Positions 53,685 through 62,730 of a stretch of 64,000 nucleotides of DNA are shown one piece after another. The notes beneath the pieces are model-generated. The model had not been told where the DNA came from, did no database searches, and was given only the letters and a program-made list of their open reading frames with translations. This DNA is from Massilia sp. METH4. GTDB taxonomy: Bacteria > Pseudomonadota > Gammaproteobacteria > Burkholderiales > Burkholderiaceae_D. The translations under genes were made by a program, and so were the position numbers. The number at the start of each line of letters is the position of its first letter. The stretch's first letter is position 1. The stretch lies in the NCBI RefSeq assembly GCF_037094685.1, contig NZ_CP146614.1:744001-808000 (forward strand). Reading direction: 5' to 3'.

Positions 53685-54961
53685 CCGTACACCAGCCTCG
53701 GCAGCCACAGCGAAATCTCCGGCACGTAGGTCACCACGCCGAGGAAGGCCAGCATCGTCAGCAGCCACGGCATCACCGCCACGGTCAGTTCGGAGATGCC
53801 CATCTTCGTGATGCCGGAGGCGACATACAGGTTCAGGCCCACCGGCGGGTGGCACATGCCCACTTCCATGTTCACCACGATGAGGATGCCGAAGTGGATC
53901 GGATTGATGCCGAGCGCGACCGCCACGGGGAACAGGATCGGCGCCATGATCAGCACGATCGACGACGGTTCCATGAAGTTGCCCGCCGCCAGCAAGATCA
54001 GGTTAACCACCAGCAGGAAGGCGATCGGTCCCAGGCCCTGCGCCGTCAGCCAGGCGGCCATTTCCTGTGGGATGTTCTCGCTGGTCATCAGGAAGGAGAA
54101 CAGCACGGCATTGGTGATGATGTACAGCAGCATGGCCGACATGGACGCGGAATCGAGCAGCACCTTGCCCACCTGGCTCAGCTTCAGGTCCTTGTAGACG
54201 AACACGGCGATGATGAACGCATACACGGCCGCCATTGCCGCCGCCTCGGTCGGCGTGAACATGCCGGTGTAGATGCCACCCATCACGATCAGGATCAGCA
54301 GCAGGCCCCACGCGCTCTTGCGGAATGCCGCGAATCGCTCGCCCCAGGTGGCTTTGCGCATGCGCGGATAGCCGCGCTTCTTCGCCAGCACCCACGTCGT
54401 CAGCCCCAGCAGGAAGGCCAGCATGATGCCGGGCACCACGCCGGCCATGAACAGCGCACCCACCGAGGTATTGGTCGTCACCGAATACATCACCATTACG
54501 ATCGATGGCGGGATGAGGATGCCCAGCGCGCCCGAGGTGGTGATCACGCCGGCGCCGAAACGCTTCGGGAAGCCCTGCTTGACCATGGCCGGCAGGATGA
54601 TCGAGCCGATCGCCACCACGGTGGCCGGGCTGGAGCCGGAGACGGCCGCGAACAGCGCGCAGGCCAGCACGCCGGCCAGGGCGAGCCCGCCGTGCCAGTG
54701 GCCCACCATCGACGTGGCGAAATTGATCATGCGCCGCGCCACGCCGCCATGCGTGAGGAAATTGCCCGCCAGGATGAAGAACGGAATGGCCATGATCTCG
54801 AACTTCTCGATGCCGGTGAACAGCTTGAGGGCCACCGATTCGATCGGCACTTCCGTCATCGTGAACAGGAACGTGAGCACCGTGAGGCCCAGCGAAATCG
54901 AGATGGGCATGCCGGTCAGCATCAGCACCAGCAGCAGGGTGAAAATGATCAGCGCGTTCAT
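53675..54961 (-). CDS. dctM: TRAP transporter large permease (DctM type)
   Basis: 428 aa, about 12 TM helices. IPFFILAGNFLTHGGVARRMINFA, GSSPATVVAIGSIILPAM, SGALGILIPPSIVMV and the MGISELTVAVMPWLLTML helix are DctM hallmarks. Imports a carboxylate, most likely a C4-dicarboxylate, driven by a sodium gradient. Start overlaps the dctQ stop by four bases (ATGA). Third gene of dctP-dctQ-dctM. Confidence 0.93.
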   Translation of the reverse strand: MNALIIFTLLLVLMLTGMPISISLGLTVLTFLFTMTEVPIESVALKLFTGIEKFEIMAIPFFILAGNFLTHGGVARRMINFATSMVGHWHGGLALAGVLACALFAAVSGSSPATVVAIGSIILPAMVKQGFPKRFGAGVITTSGALGILIPPSIVMVMYSVTTNTSVGALFMAGVVPGIMLAFLLGLTTWVLAKKRGYPRMRKATWGERFAAFRKSAWGLLLILIVMGGIYTGMFTPTEAAAMAAVYAFIIAVFVYKDLKLSQVGKVLLDSASMSAMLLYIITNAVLFSFLMTSENIPQEMAAWLTAQGLGPIAFLLVVNLILLAAGNFMEPSSIVLIMAPILFPVAVALGINPIHFGILIVVNMEVGMCHPPVGLNLYVASGITKMGISELTVAVMPWLLTMLAFLGVVTYVPEISLWLPRLVYGAV

Positions 54962-55515
54962 GCCTTCGCTCCCAGTTCGTCGTCAAGCCCCTCGACGTGG
55001 GCATGGTCATGTTTCGGCAGTTCGCCGGTGCGGATGAAGTTGACCATCACCTGGAGGAAGCGGAAGCACATCAGCCAGGACCCGGCCGGCACGGCCAGGT
55101 AGACGAGCCACATCGGCACTTCCAGGTCGGCCGACGTCTGCTCGGTATGCCCGATTTCCCACACGAACGTCGCGCCCAGCGCGCCCACGATGCCGGTAAA
55201 CAGCGCGCCGGCCAGCAGGCCGAACACGATGAACTTGTTGCGCCACGGCGTATCGAGGCGGTTGATCACCACGTCCACGCCCACGTGGATGCCGGTGCGC
55301 ACGCCATAGGCGGCGCCGAACTTGGCCATCCACACGAACATGTAGATGCACAGCTCCTGCGCCCAGCTGGTATTGATTTGAATGAGTTCGTCCTGCAGCC
55401 AGGGGATCGGCAGGCCGGACAGGTAGCGGTGCACGACCGCCACGAAGATGATGAAGGTGGCCGCGCCCATCAAGAACGCAATGAGCCACTCTTCCAGGTG
55501 ATCCAGGAATTTCAT
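54958..55515 (-). CDS. dctQ: TRAP transporter small permease (DctQ type)
   Basis: 185 aa with four TM helices (LEEWLIAFLMGAATFIIFVAVVHRYL first). WAQELCIYMFVWMAKFGAAYGVRTGIHVGVDVV is the DctQ signature. The start is the ATG MKFLDHL; the frame is open further but without a ribosome site. Middle gene of the operon. Confidence 0.9.
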   Translation of the reverse strand: MKFLDHLEEWLIAFLMGAATFIIFVAVVHRYLSGLPIPWLQDELIQINTSWAQELCIYMFVWMAKFGAAYGVRTGIHVGVDVVINRLDTPWRNKFIVFGLLAGALFTGIVGALGATFVWEIGHTEQTSADLEVPMWLVYLAVPAGSWLMCFRFLQVMVNFIRTGELPKHDHAHVEGLDDELGAKA

Positions 55516-55592
55516 GGGGTAGCTTTCGGATTCCGGCCAGGGCGGCCGGCACATCGGAACAACGGGGCGGCAGGACGCCGCCCCGCGGGCGA

Positions 55593-56585
55593 TTACTTCG
55601 CGCCTTCCTTGGCGATCGCGTTGACGAGGTCGGCGCCGATGCGGCTTTGCATCTGCTTGTGCACCGGCATCAGCGCGTTCTTCCACGCGGCCTGCTGCTG
55701 CGCATTAAGGGTGATGAACTGGGTGCGGCCGGACTTCTTCATGGCTTCCAGCGCCATGTCGTTGTCGCGCTGGGCGATGGCCTTTTCATACGTGGTGGCT
55801 TCGCGCATCGCGCCTTCCAGGGCGGTGCGGATATCGGCCGGCAAGCCATCCCAGAACTTCTTGTTGACGATGACCGCGTAGCCCAGGTAGCCGTGGTTCG
55901 AGACCGTGGCGTACTTCTGCACCTCGTGCATCTTCTGCGTGTACATGTTCGACGGCGGGTTCTCGGTGCCGTCCACCACGCCCGTCTGCAGCGCCTGGTA
56001 CACCTCGGAGAACGCCAGCACCTGCGGGTTGGCGCCCAGCGCGCGCATCTGCGCGTCGAGCACCTTCGACGACTGGATGCGCATCTTCAGGCCGCGGAAA
56101 TCGGCCGGGGTGTACAGCGGCTTGTTGGCCGACATGATCTTGAAGCCGTTATCCCAGTACGCCAGGCCCGTGATGCCCTTGGATTCGAGCTTCTTCAGCA
56201 AGCCCTTGCCGATCGGCCCTTCGGTCACGTTGTACAGCGCCTGCTTGGTGGGGAACGCATACGGCAGGTCGAAAACCTCGAATTCCTTTACACCAAGCGG
56301 GCCGAACTTGGCCAGCGAGGGAGCCAGCATCTGCACGGCACCCAATTGCAGCGCCTCGAGTTCTTCCTTGTCCTTGTACAGCTGGCTGTTCGGGTACACC
56401 TCGACCTTCACGCGGCCATTGGTGGCGCGCTCGGCCAACTGCTTGAAGCGTGCCGCGGCCTGGCCTTTCGGCGTATCCGTGGCCACGACGTGGCTGAACT
56501 TGATGACGATCGGTGCCTGGGCCCAGGCGTTGGAGGTGATGCAGGCGGTCGCGGCGAGCGCGACCAGGATGGTCTTCAGCTTCAT
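55593..56585 (-). CDS. dctP: TRAP substrate-binding protein (DctP type)
   Basis: 330 aa. Signal peptide ends near ITSNAWA. IKFSHVVATDTPKGQAAARFKQLAE, the conserved carboxylate-binding arginine in GLKMRIQSSKVLDAQMRALGA, and GVVDGTENPPSNMYTQKMHEVQKY are those of DctP proteins that bind C4-dicarboxylates. Periplasmic. First gene of the operon and divergent from the sensor kinase gene, which is likely to control it. Confidence 0.93.
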   Translation of the reverse strand: MKLKTILVALAATACITSNAWAQAPIVIKFSHVVATDTPKGQAAARFKQLAERATNGRVKVEVYPNSQLYKDKEELEALQLGAVQMLAPSLAKFGPLGVKEFEVFDLPYAFPTKQALYNVTEGPIGKGLLKKLESKGITGLAYWDNGFKIMSANKPLYTPADFRGLKMRIQSSKVLDAQMRALGANPQVLAFSEVYQALQTGVVDGTENPPSNMYTQKMHEVQKYATVSNHGYLGYAVIVNKKFWDGLPADIRTALEGAMREATTYEKAIAQRDNDMALEAMKKSGRTQFITLNAQQQAAWKNALMPVHKQMQSRIGADLVNAIAKEGAK

Positions 56586-56708
56586 GTGTGTCCCCAATTA
56601 GAAGTTGCATTTATTATTCTTGCTGTTCCATTCTGTAGAACGACATCGCAAGGGGCAACTGTGGAAAACCACAATAGTCCGCCGGGCCGGATTGGTTACT
56701 CTCCGACA

Positions 56709-58712
56709 ATGACATCCCTTCGTTCCATGGCGGCGCGCCTGCCGTTCCCGAATTCCGCGCGCTGGCTGTTGCCAGTGGTGCTGGTGCTGCTGTTCCTGGC
56801 GATCCTGATCTGGCTGCCATGGCAGGCGCGCCAGATGGAAAGCAACGAGCGGCAGGAGCAACTGATCGCCGACACGCTGTGGGTCGAGCAGACCATCCGC
56901 TTCCAGCTAGGCCGCCACGAGGAAGACCTGAAAAGCGTGGCCAACGAAATCCTGGCCGGCGCCACGGTCGAACGCCTGCACGAGCGCATGGCCAACGAGC
57001 TGAGGACGGGCCTGGAGCTGAAGCGGGTCATGTGGGTAACGCCCGAGGGCGAGGTGGCCGCCTCGAGCGAGGAGGCGCCCCTGCCGGTGGCCACGCTGTC
57101 AGCCGCTTCGCGGGAAGCGGCCGAGCGCGCGCGGCTCAGCCGTGATGGCGTGTACAGCGAACCGTCGCCCGAGACGCGCAATCCGGCGGGCACGCCCGGT
57201 GCCATGATGATGGACTATCACTATCCGCTGTACCGGGGCGCCACCTACCTGGGCACGCTGGTGGGAACGTACCAGCTGTCGGCGATCCTGGAAGAGATGG
57301 TGCCGTGGTGGTTCGCCCAGGACAACCAGGTGACGCTGCTGGACCGCGACGACCGTATCCTGGCGCGCCGCGCCGCCGCCGGGCCTGGCCACGGCGTGTA
57401 CACGCACAAGCGCGCACTGGACCTCCCCGGTGCCACCATCACGCTGATGACGGACAGCGTGAAGACTGCGCCGAAACTGCTGCCGAACCTGCTGGTGGGC
57501 TCGGTGATCGTGCTGGCGCTGGCCCTGCTGTGGAGCCTGCTGGCGCTGTGGGGGCATATCTCGCGCCGGCTGGAAGCCGAAGAGGCGCTGCGCCAGCAGA
57601 TGGCGTTTCGCACGGCGATGGAAAATTCGCTCGTCACCGGCTTGCGCGCGCGCGACCTGGAAGGCCGCATCACCTATGTGAACCCGGCCTTCTGCCACAT
57701 GGTGGGCTACAGCGAAGACGAACTGGTGGGCCGCTCGCCGCCGATGCCCTACTGGGCACCCGAGGTGATGGCCGAGTACCAGCACCGGCTGCAGAACGTG
57801 CTGCAAGGTACCGTGACGCCGCAGTTCGAAACGATCTTCCAGCGCCCGGACGGCACCCGCATTCCGGTGCTCATCTTCGAGGCGCCGCTGGTCGACAACG
57901 AAGGCCGCCACACGGGCTGGATGGGTTCCATCCTCGATATCAGCGACCGCAAGCGCATCGAGGAACTGAACCGCGAGCACCAGGAAAAGCTGCAGGCATC
58001 GAGCCGCCTTGCCACGATGGGCGAGATCGCCTCGATGCTGGCCCATGAGCTGAACCAGCCGCTGGCCGCGATCTCCAGCTACACGACGGGCGCGCTGAAC
58101 CTGCTGGCCCGGCCCGACGTCGATCCCGCCAAGCTGAAACCGGCGCTGGAACAGGCCGGCACGCAGGCGCGCCGCGCCGGGCAGATCATCAAGAGCGTGC
58201 ATGAATTCGTGCGCAAGCGCGAGACCGAGCGGCACGACGTGGAACTGGCAACGATGATCGACAGCATCCGAGCCCTCATCGAGCTGCAGGCGCGGCCCCA
58301 CCAGGTGTCGTTCCAGACCGCCATTCCGGGCAACCTGCCGCTGGTGCGGGCCGACCGCATCATGATCGAGCAGGTGTTGCTCAACCTCACGCGCAATGCC
58401 ATCGAGGCCATGGCCGGAGTGTCGCCGGGGCGGCGTGTGCTGCGCGTGGCGGCGCACCACGATGCGGCCGCCGGCCAGGTCGTCGTCAGCGTGATCGACA
58501 ATGGCCACGGCATCCCGCAGGACGTGGCCGAGCGCCTGTTCTCGCCGTTCTTCTCGACCAAGGCGCAAGGCATGGGCATGGGCCTGAACATCTGCCGCAC
58601 GGCGATCGAATTCCACGGCGGCACGCTGACACACCGGGACAACCCGCAAGGCGGTACCATATTCACCTTCACGCTGCCGGCTTCCAGCCACGCCGCAGCC
58701 TCAAGCCAGTAG
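56709..58712 (+). CDS. sensor histidine kinase of the dicarboxylate system
   Basis: 667 aa. TM1 near 19-36, a periplasmic region of about 210 aa, TM2 near 255-275, a PAS domain (about 290-415, ending in GSILDISDRK), HisKA with the phosphorylatable His in MLAHELNQPLAAIS, and HATPase with NLTRNAIEAM, DNGHGIP and GMGMGLNICR. Architecture matches DctB/DctS-type sensors. Divergent from dctP and followed after 19 bases by its response regulator. The longer frame upstream crosses dctP and is rejected. Confidence 0.9.
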   Translation: MTSLRSMAARLPFPNSARWLLPVVLVLLFLAILIWLPWQARQMESNERQEQLIADTLWVEQTIRFQLGRHEEDLKSVANEILAGATVERLHERMANELRTGLELKRVMWVTPEGEVAASSEEAPLPVATLSAASREAAERARLSRDGVYSEPSPETRNPAGTPGAMMMDYHYPLYRGATYLGTLVGTYQLSAILEEMVPWWFAQDNQVTLLDRDDRILARRAAAGPGHGVYTHKRALDLPGATITLMTDSVKTAPKLLPNLLVGSVIVLALALLWSLLALWGHISRRLEAEEALRQQMAFRTAMENSLVTGLRARDLEGRITYVNPAFCHMVGYSEDELVGRSPPMPYWAPEVMAEYQHRLQNVLQGTVTPQFETIFQRPDGTRIPVLIFEAPLVDNEGRHTGWMGSILDISDRKRIEELNREHQEKLQASSRLATMGEIASMLAHELNQPLAAISSYTTGALNLLARPDVDPAKLKPALEQAGTQARRAGQIIKSVHEFVRKRETERHDVELATMIDSIRALIELQARPHQVSFQTAIPGNLPLVRADRIMIEQVLLNLTRNAIEAMAGVSPGRRVLRVAAHHDAAAGQVVVSVIDNGHGIPQDVAERLFSPFFSTKAQGMGMGLNICRTAIEFHGGTLTHRDNPQGGTIFTFTLPASSHAAASSQ

Positions 58713-58731
58713 TGTTTTACGGAGAAATCTT

Positions 58732-59319
58732 ATGCTGCATATCGTCGACGATGAAGAAGTGGTGCGCGACTCGCTGTCGTGGCTGGCCTCCTCGCGCGCC
58801 ATTCCCGCCGCCACCTACGATCGCGGCGCCAAGTTCCTGGCCTACGTGGAAGCAGGCCAGTTCGACCCGGCCGGCGACTGCGTGCTGCTGGACGTACGCA
58901 TGCCGGACATGAACGGCGTGGCCGTGTTCGACCAGCTGCACGCGCGCGGGTTGGCGCAGCGGCTGCCGGTGATCTTCCTGACCGGCCACGGCGACGTGCC
59001 GATGGCCGTCGACACCTTGAAACGCGGCGCCTTCGACTTCTTCGAGAAGCCGTTCAACGACAACCAGTTGATGGACCGGGTGCAGGAAGGGCTGGCCCGC
59101 TCGCAACAGGCCAGCGCCCACGCGGCCGTGCACGCGCGCCTGGCCACGCTGTCGACCCGCGAGCGCGAAGTACTGGACCTGATCCTGGCCGGCAAGATGA
59201 ACAAGGTGGTGGCGGACGAGCTGGGCATCAGCATGCGCACGGTCGAGGTACACCGCGCCCATATCTTCGACAAGATGCAGGTCAAGACGGCCGTGGAACT
59301 GGCCGGCCTGCTCAAGTAA
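58732..59319 (+). CDS. FixJ/LuxR-type response regulator of the dicarboxylate system
   Basis: 195 aa. Receiver domain with VDDEE, phospho-acceptor Asp54 (LLDVRMPDMNG), Thr84 and Lys106 (FEKPF), then a LuxR HTH (LSTREREVLDLILAGKMNKVVADELGISMRTVEVHRAHIF). It is the DctR type rather than the NtrC-like DctD, so control of dctPQM should run through sigma-70 and not sigma-54. GGAG lies before the start. Confidence 0.92.
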   Translation: MLHIVDDEEVVRDSLSWLASSRAIPAATYDRGAKFLAYVEAGQFDPAGDCVLLDVRMPDMNGVAVFDQLHARGLAQRLPVIFLTGHGDVPMAVDTLKRGAFDFFEKPFNDNQLMDRVQEGLARSQQASAHAAVHARLATLSTREREVLDLILAGKMNKVVADELGISMRTVEVHRAHIFDKMQVKTAVELAGLLK

Positions 59320-59320
59320 C

Positions 59321-60079
59321 GTGGCGCTGTCGCGCAACTTCGCGATCAGCATGACCCTGCGGCGCGAGGCCGTGCCCGGCTTCGACCGCTACCCCTTTTC
59401 GCTGCCGGCGGTGAAGCACCTCGACGTGCTGACCTTCCACCCGGCCGTGACCTTCATCGTGGGCGAGAACGGCAGCGGCAAGTCGACCCTGCTGGAAGCG
59501 ATCGCCGTCGCGCTGGGCTACAACGCCGAGGGCGGCAGCCGCAATTTTCGGTTCGACACCCGCGCCTCGCATTCGCCATTGCATGAATACGTGCGCATCA
59601 GCCGCGGCTACCGCAAGCCGCGCGATGGCTGGTTCCTGCGCGCCGAGAGCTTCTTCAACGTGGCCACGGAGATCGAACGGCTCGACGAGGATCCCGCCGG
59701 CGGTCCGCCCGTGATCGACTCCTATGGCGGCCATTCGCTGCACGAACAGTCGCACGGGGAATCGTTCATGACCCTGCTGACCCGGCGCTTCGGCGGCCAG
59801 GGCCTGTATGTGCTGGACGAGCCGGAAGCGGCCCTCTCCCCCCAGCGCCAGCTCGCGGCCCTGCAGCAGATCCACCGCCTCGTGAAGGCCGGCTCGCAAT
59901 TCATCATCGCCACCCACTCCCCGATCCTGATGGCCTACCCGGACGCGCGCATCTACGCCTGCCTGCCGGACGGCCTGCGGCGCACGGACTACGAAGACAC
60001 CGAACATTACCAGGTCACCCTCGACTTCCTGCGCGACCCGCGCGGCGCGCTGGACAGCCTGCTCGGCGACGAAACTTGA
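59321..60079 (+). CDS. AAA/ABC-type ATPase of the COG3910 kind
   Basis: 252 aa. Walker A GENGSGKSTLLEAIA, the signature-like YGGHSLHEQSHGESFM, Walker B GLYVLDEPEAALSPQRQ and FIIATHSPILMAYP give a complete ABC-type ATPase core with no TM segments. COG3910 ATPases have no settled role. GTG start directly after the response regulator stop; a downstream ATG (MTLRRE) ten codons in is an alternative. No transporter partner in the operon. Confidence 0.82.
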   Translation: MALSRNFAISMTLRREAVPGFDRYPFSLPAVKHLDVLTFHPAVTFIVGENGSGKSTLLEAIAVALGYNAEGGSRNFRFDTRASHSPLHEYVRISRGYRKPRDGWFLRAESFFNVATEIERLDEDPAGGPPVIDSYGGHSLHEQSHGESFMTLLTRRFGGQGLYVLDEPEAALSPQRQLAALQQIHRLVKAGSQFIIATHSPILMAYPDARIYACLPDGLRRTDYEDTEHYQVTLDFLRDPRGALDSLLGDET

Positions 60080-60084
60080 CGTAT

Positions 60085-60190
60085 GTTTTCCACAACGGGG
60101 ACAGTCCCCGTTCATTTACGTGGTTTTCCCACAACGGGGACAGTCCCCGCTTTTTTTAGTGGCTTTCCCACAACGGGGACCGTCCCCGGT
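60085..60190. repeat. three tandem 39-bp repeats with CGGGGACAGTCCCCG hairpins
   Basis: Units share TTTCCCACAACGGGGACAGT, then CCCCG, and a variable tail TTnnTTTAnGTGG. The palindromes lie at 60096-60110, 60135-60149 and 60174-60188 (the third has CGGGGACCGTCCCCG), spaced exactly 39 bases. Between the ATPase gene and the marR gene. Confidence 0.88.
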
Positions 60191-60232
60191 TGCACGAAAT
60201 ATTTCGCCCATGGCGCACGGCGCGTATTGATA

Positions 60233-60250
60233 TACATAAGCACTTATGTA
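60233..60250. promoter_or_regulatory. candidate MarR operator, 18-bp perfect palindrome
   Basis: TACATAAGCACTTATGTA lies 11 bases before the marR start, where MarR proteins commonly repress their own genes. Confidence 0.6.
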
Positions 60251-60261
60251 ATTATCGGTCC

Positions 60262-60750
60262 ATGAAACAAGGACTCGGAACCCAATTGCGACACCTGATC
60301 GAATTGCTCGACGGCGCCGTGGCCGCTTCCTACGTGGAAGCCGGCATCGACTACCGCCCGCGCTACACGCCGGTGATGCGCGCGCTGGCCGAAGGCACGC
60401 CGCGCACGGTGGGGCAGATCGCGGAAGCGGCCGGCATCACGCAGCCGGCGGCCACGCAAACCGTGGCGCTGATGCTGAAGGAAGACCTGGTCGCCACGAT
60501 GCCGGCGCCGGGCGATGCGCGGCAAAAGCTGGTACGCCTGTCGGAACGGGGCCGGGACCTGCTGCCGCACTTGCAACGCTGCTGGGCTGCCACCAGCGCC
60601 GCGGCGGCCAGTCTCGATGCCGACCTGCCGTATCCGCTGTCCGCCACGCTCGCGCACGCGATCGAAGCACTGCAATGCCAGCCGTTCGGCGCGCGCATCC
60701 GCGCCGCGCGGGAACGCCTGACACTACAAGACCACAAGGAGGAAACATGA
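60262..60750 (+). CDS. MarR family transcriptional regulator
   Basis: 162 aa. The winged helix is clear: PRTVGQIAEAAGITQPAATQTVALMLKEDLVA and PAPGDARQKLVRLSERG. An 18-bp palindrome just upstream suggests autoregulation. The ATG MKQGLG was chosen; a longer frame would translate repeat and operator sequence. Coupled to the CPBP protease gene by a four-base overlap. Confidence 0.88.
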   Translation: MKQGLGTQLRHLIELLDGAVAASYVEAGIDYRPRYTPVMRALAEGTPRTVGQIAEAAGITQPAATQTVALMLKEDLVATMPAPGDARQKLVRLSERGRDLLPHLQRCWAATSAAAASLDADLPYPLSATLAHAIEALQCQPFGARIRAARERLTLQDHKEET

Positions 60751-61622
60751 ACACGGCATCGCTTTCCGCACCATCCCGCCCGTCGCTGGGTGCCCGCCTG
60801 CTGGCCAACGGTTTCGTCCGCACCCTGCTGGGCATCCTGTCGGTACTGCTGCCGATGTTCTTGGTGCTTGGCCTGTCCGAGCTCGTGCCGAAGCCGTACC
60901 GCACCGGGTGGCCGCTGCTGCTGGCCGCCTGTGCCATCGTGGCCGGCTACCGGCTGTACGTACGCAAGATCGAGAAGCGCGAAGTGTCCGAACTGACGCT
61001 GGCCGGCGCCGGGCGTGAACTCGGTGCCGGCCTGGGGCTGGGCGCCTTGCTGATGGTCGGCTGCAGCGTGCCGCTGCTGGCCGGCGGCATCTACACCTAT
61101 ACGGGGACCGAGCATTGGAGCGCGCTGTTCAAGCCGTTCCCCGAGCAGGTGTTCGTGGCCTTCATGGAAGAAATCCTGTTCCGCGCCGTGCTGTACCGGC
61201 TGCTGGAAAAAGCGTGGGGCACGACCGCCGCGCTGGTGGTGTCGACCCTGCTCTTCGTCGCCGCCCACCTGCCGAGTGAACACATCAGCGTGCTGGGCAT
61301 GCTGGCCACGGCCGCGGCATCGGCCGCGCTGTCGGCCGGCTACCTCGCCACGCGCCGGCTGTGGGTGCCGGTCGGCATGCACTTCGCATGGAATTATCTG
61401 TTCGATGCCGTGTTCTCGATCCCCGTCTCGGGCCATGCGGCGCACGGCTGGATCCAGGTCACCGCCAGCGGGCCCGAATGGCTGAGCGGCGGCGCCTACG
61501 GTATCGAAGGGTCGATCGTGACCGTGCTTGCCTGGGGCGCCGCCGCCGTCGTGCTGCTGCGGGCGGCACGACGCAAGGGCCAATGGCAGCTCAAGCCTGG
61601 TGCCGCGCGAGTGCCCAGCTGA
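60747..61622 (+). CDS. CPBP family intramembrane metalloprotease
   Basis: 291 aa, about seven TM helices. CPBP (Abi/CAAX) motifs are EEILFR in MEEILFRAVLYRL, the His in LLFVAAHLPSEH, and HFAWNYLFD. Such proteins cleave prenylated or signal peptides, and some give bacteriocin immunity; the substrate is unknown. ATG overlaps the marR stop (ATGA) with AAGGAGG upstream. Its 3' end overlaps queG by about 30 bases, tail to tail. Confidence 0.87.
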   Translation: MNTASLSAPSRPSLGARLLANGFVRTLLGILSVLLPMFLVLGLSELVPKPYRTGWPLLLAACAIVAGYRLYVRKIEKREVSELTLAGAGRELGAGLGLGALLMVGCSVPLLAGGIYTYTGTEHWSALFKPFPEQVFVAFMEEILFRAVLYRLLEKAWGTTAALVVSTLLFVAAHLPSEHISVLGMLATAAASAALSAGYLATRRLWVPVGMHFAWNYLFDAVFSIPVSGHAAHGWIQVTASGPEWLSGGAYGIEGSIVTVLAWGAAAVVLLRAARRKGQWQLKPGAARVPS

Positions 61623-62682
61623 CGTGCTCGCGCACCAGCTCCGAGGGATGATCGCACCGCGCCTGTAACGCGGCGACGATGGCGGGATCGCCCCGCCCCC
61701 CCAGCGCGGCGGCATTGCCCAGGCCTACGGCCAGGTTGCGCAGCCAGCGCTCGTGGCCGATGCGCCGGATCGGGCTGCCCTCCATCTTACGATTGAATTC
61801 CTCTTCGCTCCAGCCGAACAGCTCCACCATGCCGGCGCGACCCAGGCCGTGGCGCTCGTCGAAATCGGGCAGCGTGGCGCGCCGGGCAAACTTGTTCCAC
61901 GGGCAGGCGGTCTGGCAATCGTCGCAGCCGTAGACGCGGTTGCCCAGCAGCGGCCGCAGTTCTTCCGGGATGCCGCCTTTCAGCTCGATCGTCAGGTAGG
62001 AAATGCAACGCCGCGCATCGAGGCGGCCAGGGCCGAGGATGGCGCCCGTCGGACACGCCGTGATGCAGGCGCTGCACTGGCCGCAGTGCGCCCCCGTGGG
62101 CGGGTCGACCGGCAGCGGCAGATCGACGAGGATCTCGCCCATGAAGAACATCGAGCCGGCATCGCGGTTGATCAGCAGCGTGTGCTTGCCGCGCCAGCCC
62201 AGCCCGGACTTTTCCGCCAGCGGCAGTTCCATCACGGGCGCGGAATCGGTGAAGACGCGGTAGCCGAACTCGCCGATTTCGTTCCTGACGCGGTCGGCCA
62301 GCTGTTGCAGCCGGGCGCGCAGCACCTTGTGGTAATCGCGCCCGCGGGCATAGACGGAGACGACGGCGGCGGTCGGGTCTTCCAGCCGGGCGCGCTCGCG
62401 CGCGCGCCAGTCCGTATCCTGGCTCGCCGGCAGGTAATCCATGCGCGCCGTGATCGCGCGCACGGTGCCCGGCACCAGCTCGGCCGGGCGCGCGCGCTTC
62501 ATGCCGTGCGCGGCCATGTAATCCATTTCGCCATGCATGCCCGCGTCGAGCCACGCCTGCAGGCCCGGCTCGGCCGCCGCCAGGTCGATGTCGGCGATGC
62601 GCACCTCGGCGAAGCCGAGCTCGTTCCCCCACCGCTTGATCGCGGCGGCAAGTGACGACAACACTTCGGGTGACAGGGACAT
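61591..62682 (-). CDS. queG: epoxyqueuosine reductase QueG
   Basis: 363 aa. Cobalamin-dependent iron-sulfur enzyme that makes queuosine in tRNA. Two ferredoxin-like cysteine sets CGQCSACITACPTGAI and CDDCQTACPWNKFA bind two 4Fe-4S clusters; SVYARGRDYHKVLR, GYRVFTDSAPVMELPLAEKSGLGWRGKHT and a C-terminal HEAT-like part are typical. The start is the ATG MSLSPE; the frame runs on into antisense of tsaE and is not coding there. Confidence 0.95.
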   Translation of the reverse strand: MSLSPEVLSSLAAAIKRWGNELGFAEVRIADIDLAAAEPGLQAWLDAGMHGEMDYMAAHGMKRARPAELVPGTVRAITARMDYLPASQDTDWRARERARLEDPTAAVVSVYARGRDYHKVLRARLQQLADRVRNEIGEFGYRVFTDSAPVMELPLAEKSGLGWRGKHTLLINRDAGSMFFMGEILVDLPLPVDPPTGAHCGQCSACITACPTGAILGPGRLDARRCISYLTIELKGGIPEELRPLLGNRVYGCDDCQTACPWNKFARRATLPDFDERHGLGRAGMVELFGWSEEEFNRKMEGSPIRRIGHERWLRNLAVGLGNAAALGGRGDPAIVAALQARCDHPSELVREHVSWALARHQA

Positions 62683-62730
62683 CGGACGGTACAATGCGGG
62701 GGCAATCCACCATTTTATGCGATCCCACCC

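Noticed and set aside
55647..56708. N-terminal extension of the dicarboxylate sensor kinase by about 350 residues
   Set aside because: Runs antisense through dctP with shadow composition; the ATG at 56709 is followed directly by the first TM helix.
60085..60190. CRISPR array
   Set aside because: Units are directly adjacent with a self-complementary core and no unique spacers; no cas genes.
60083..60265. 60-codon frame with repeated TTGTVP peptides
   Set aside because: It is only the translation of the 39-bp DNA repeats; no ribosome site.
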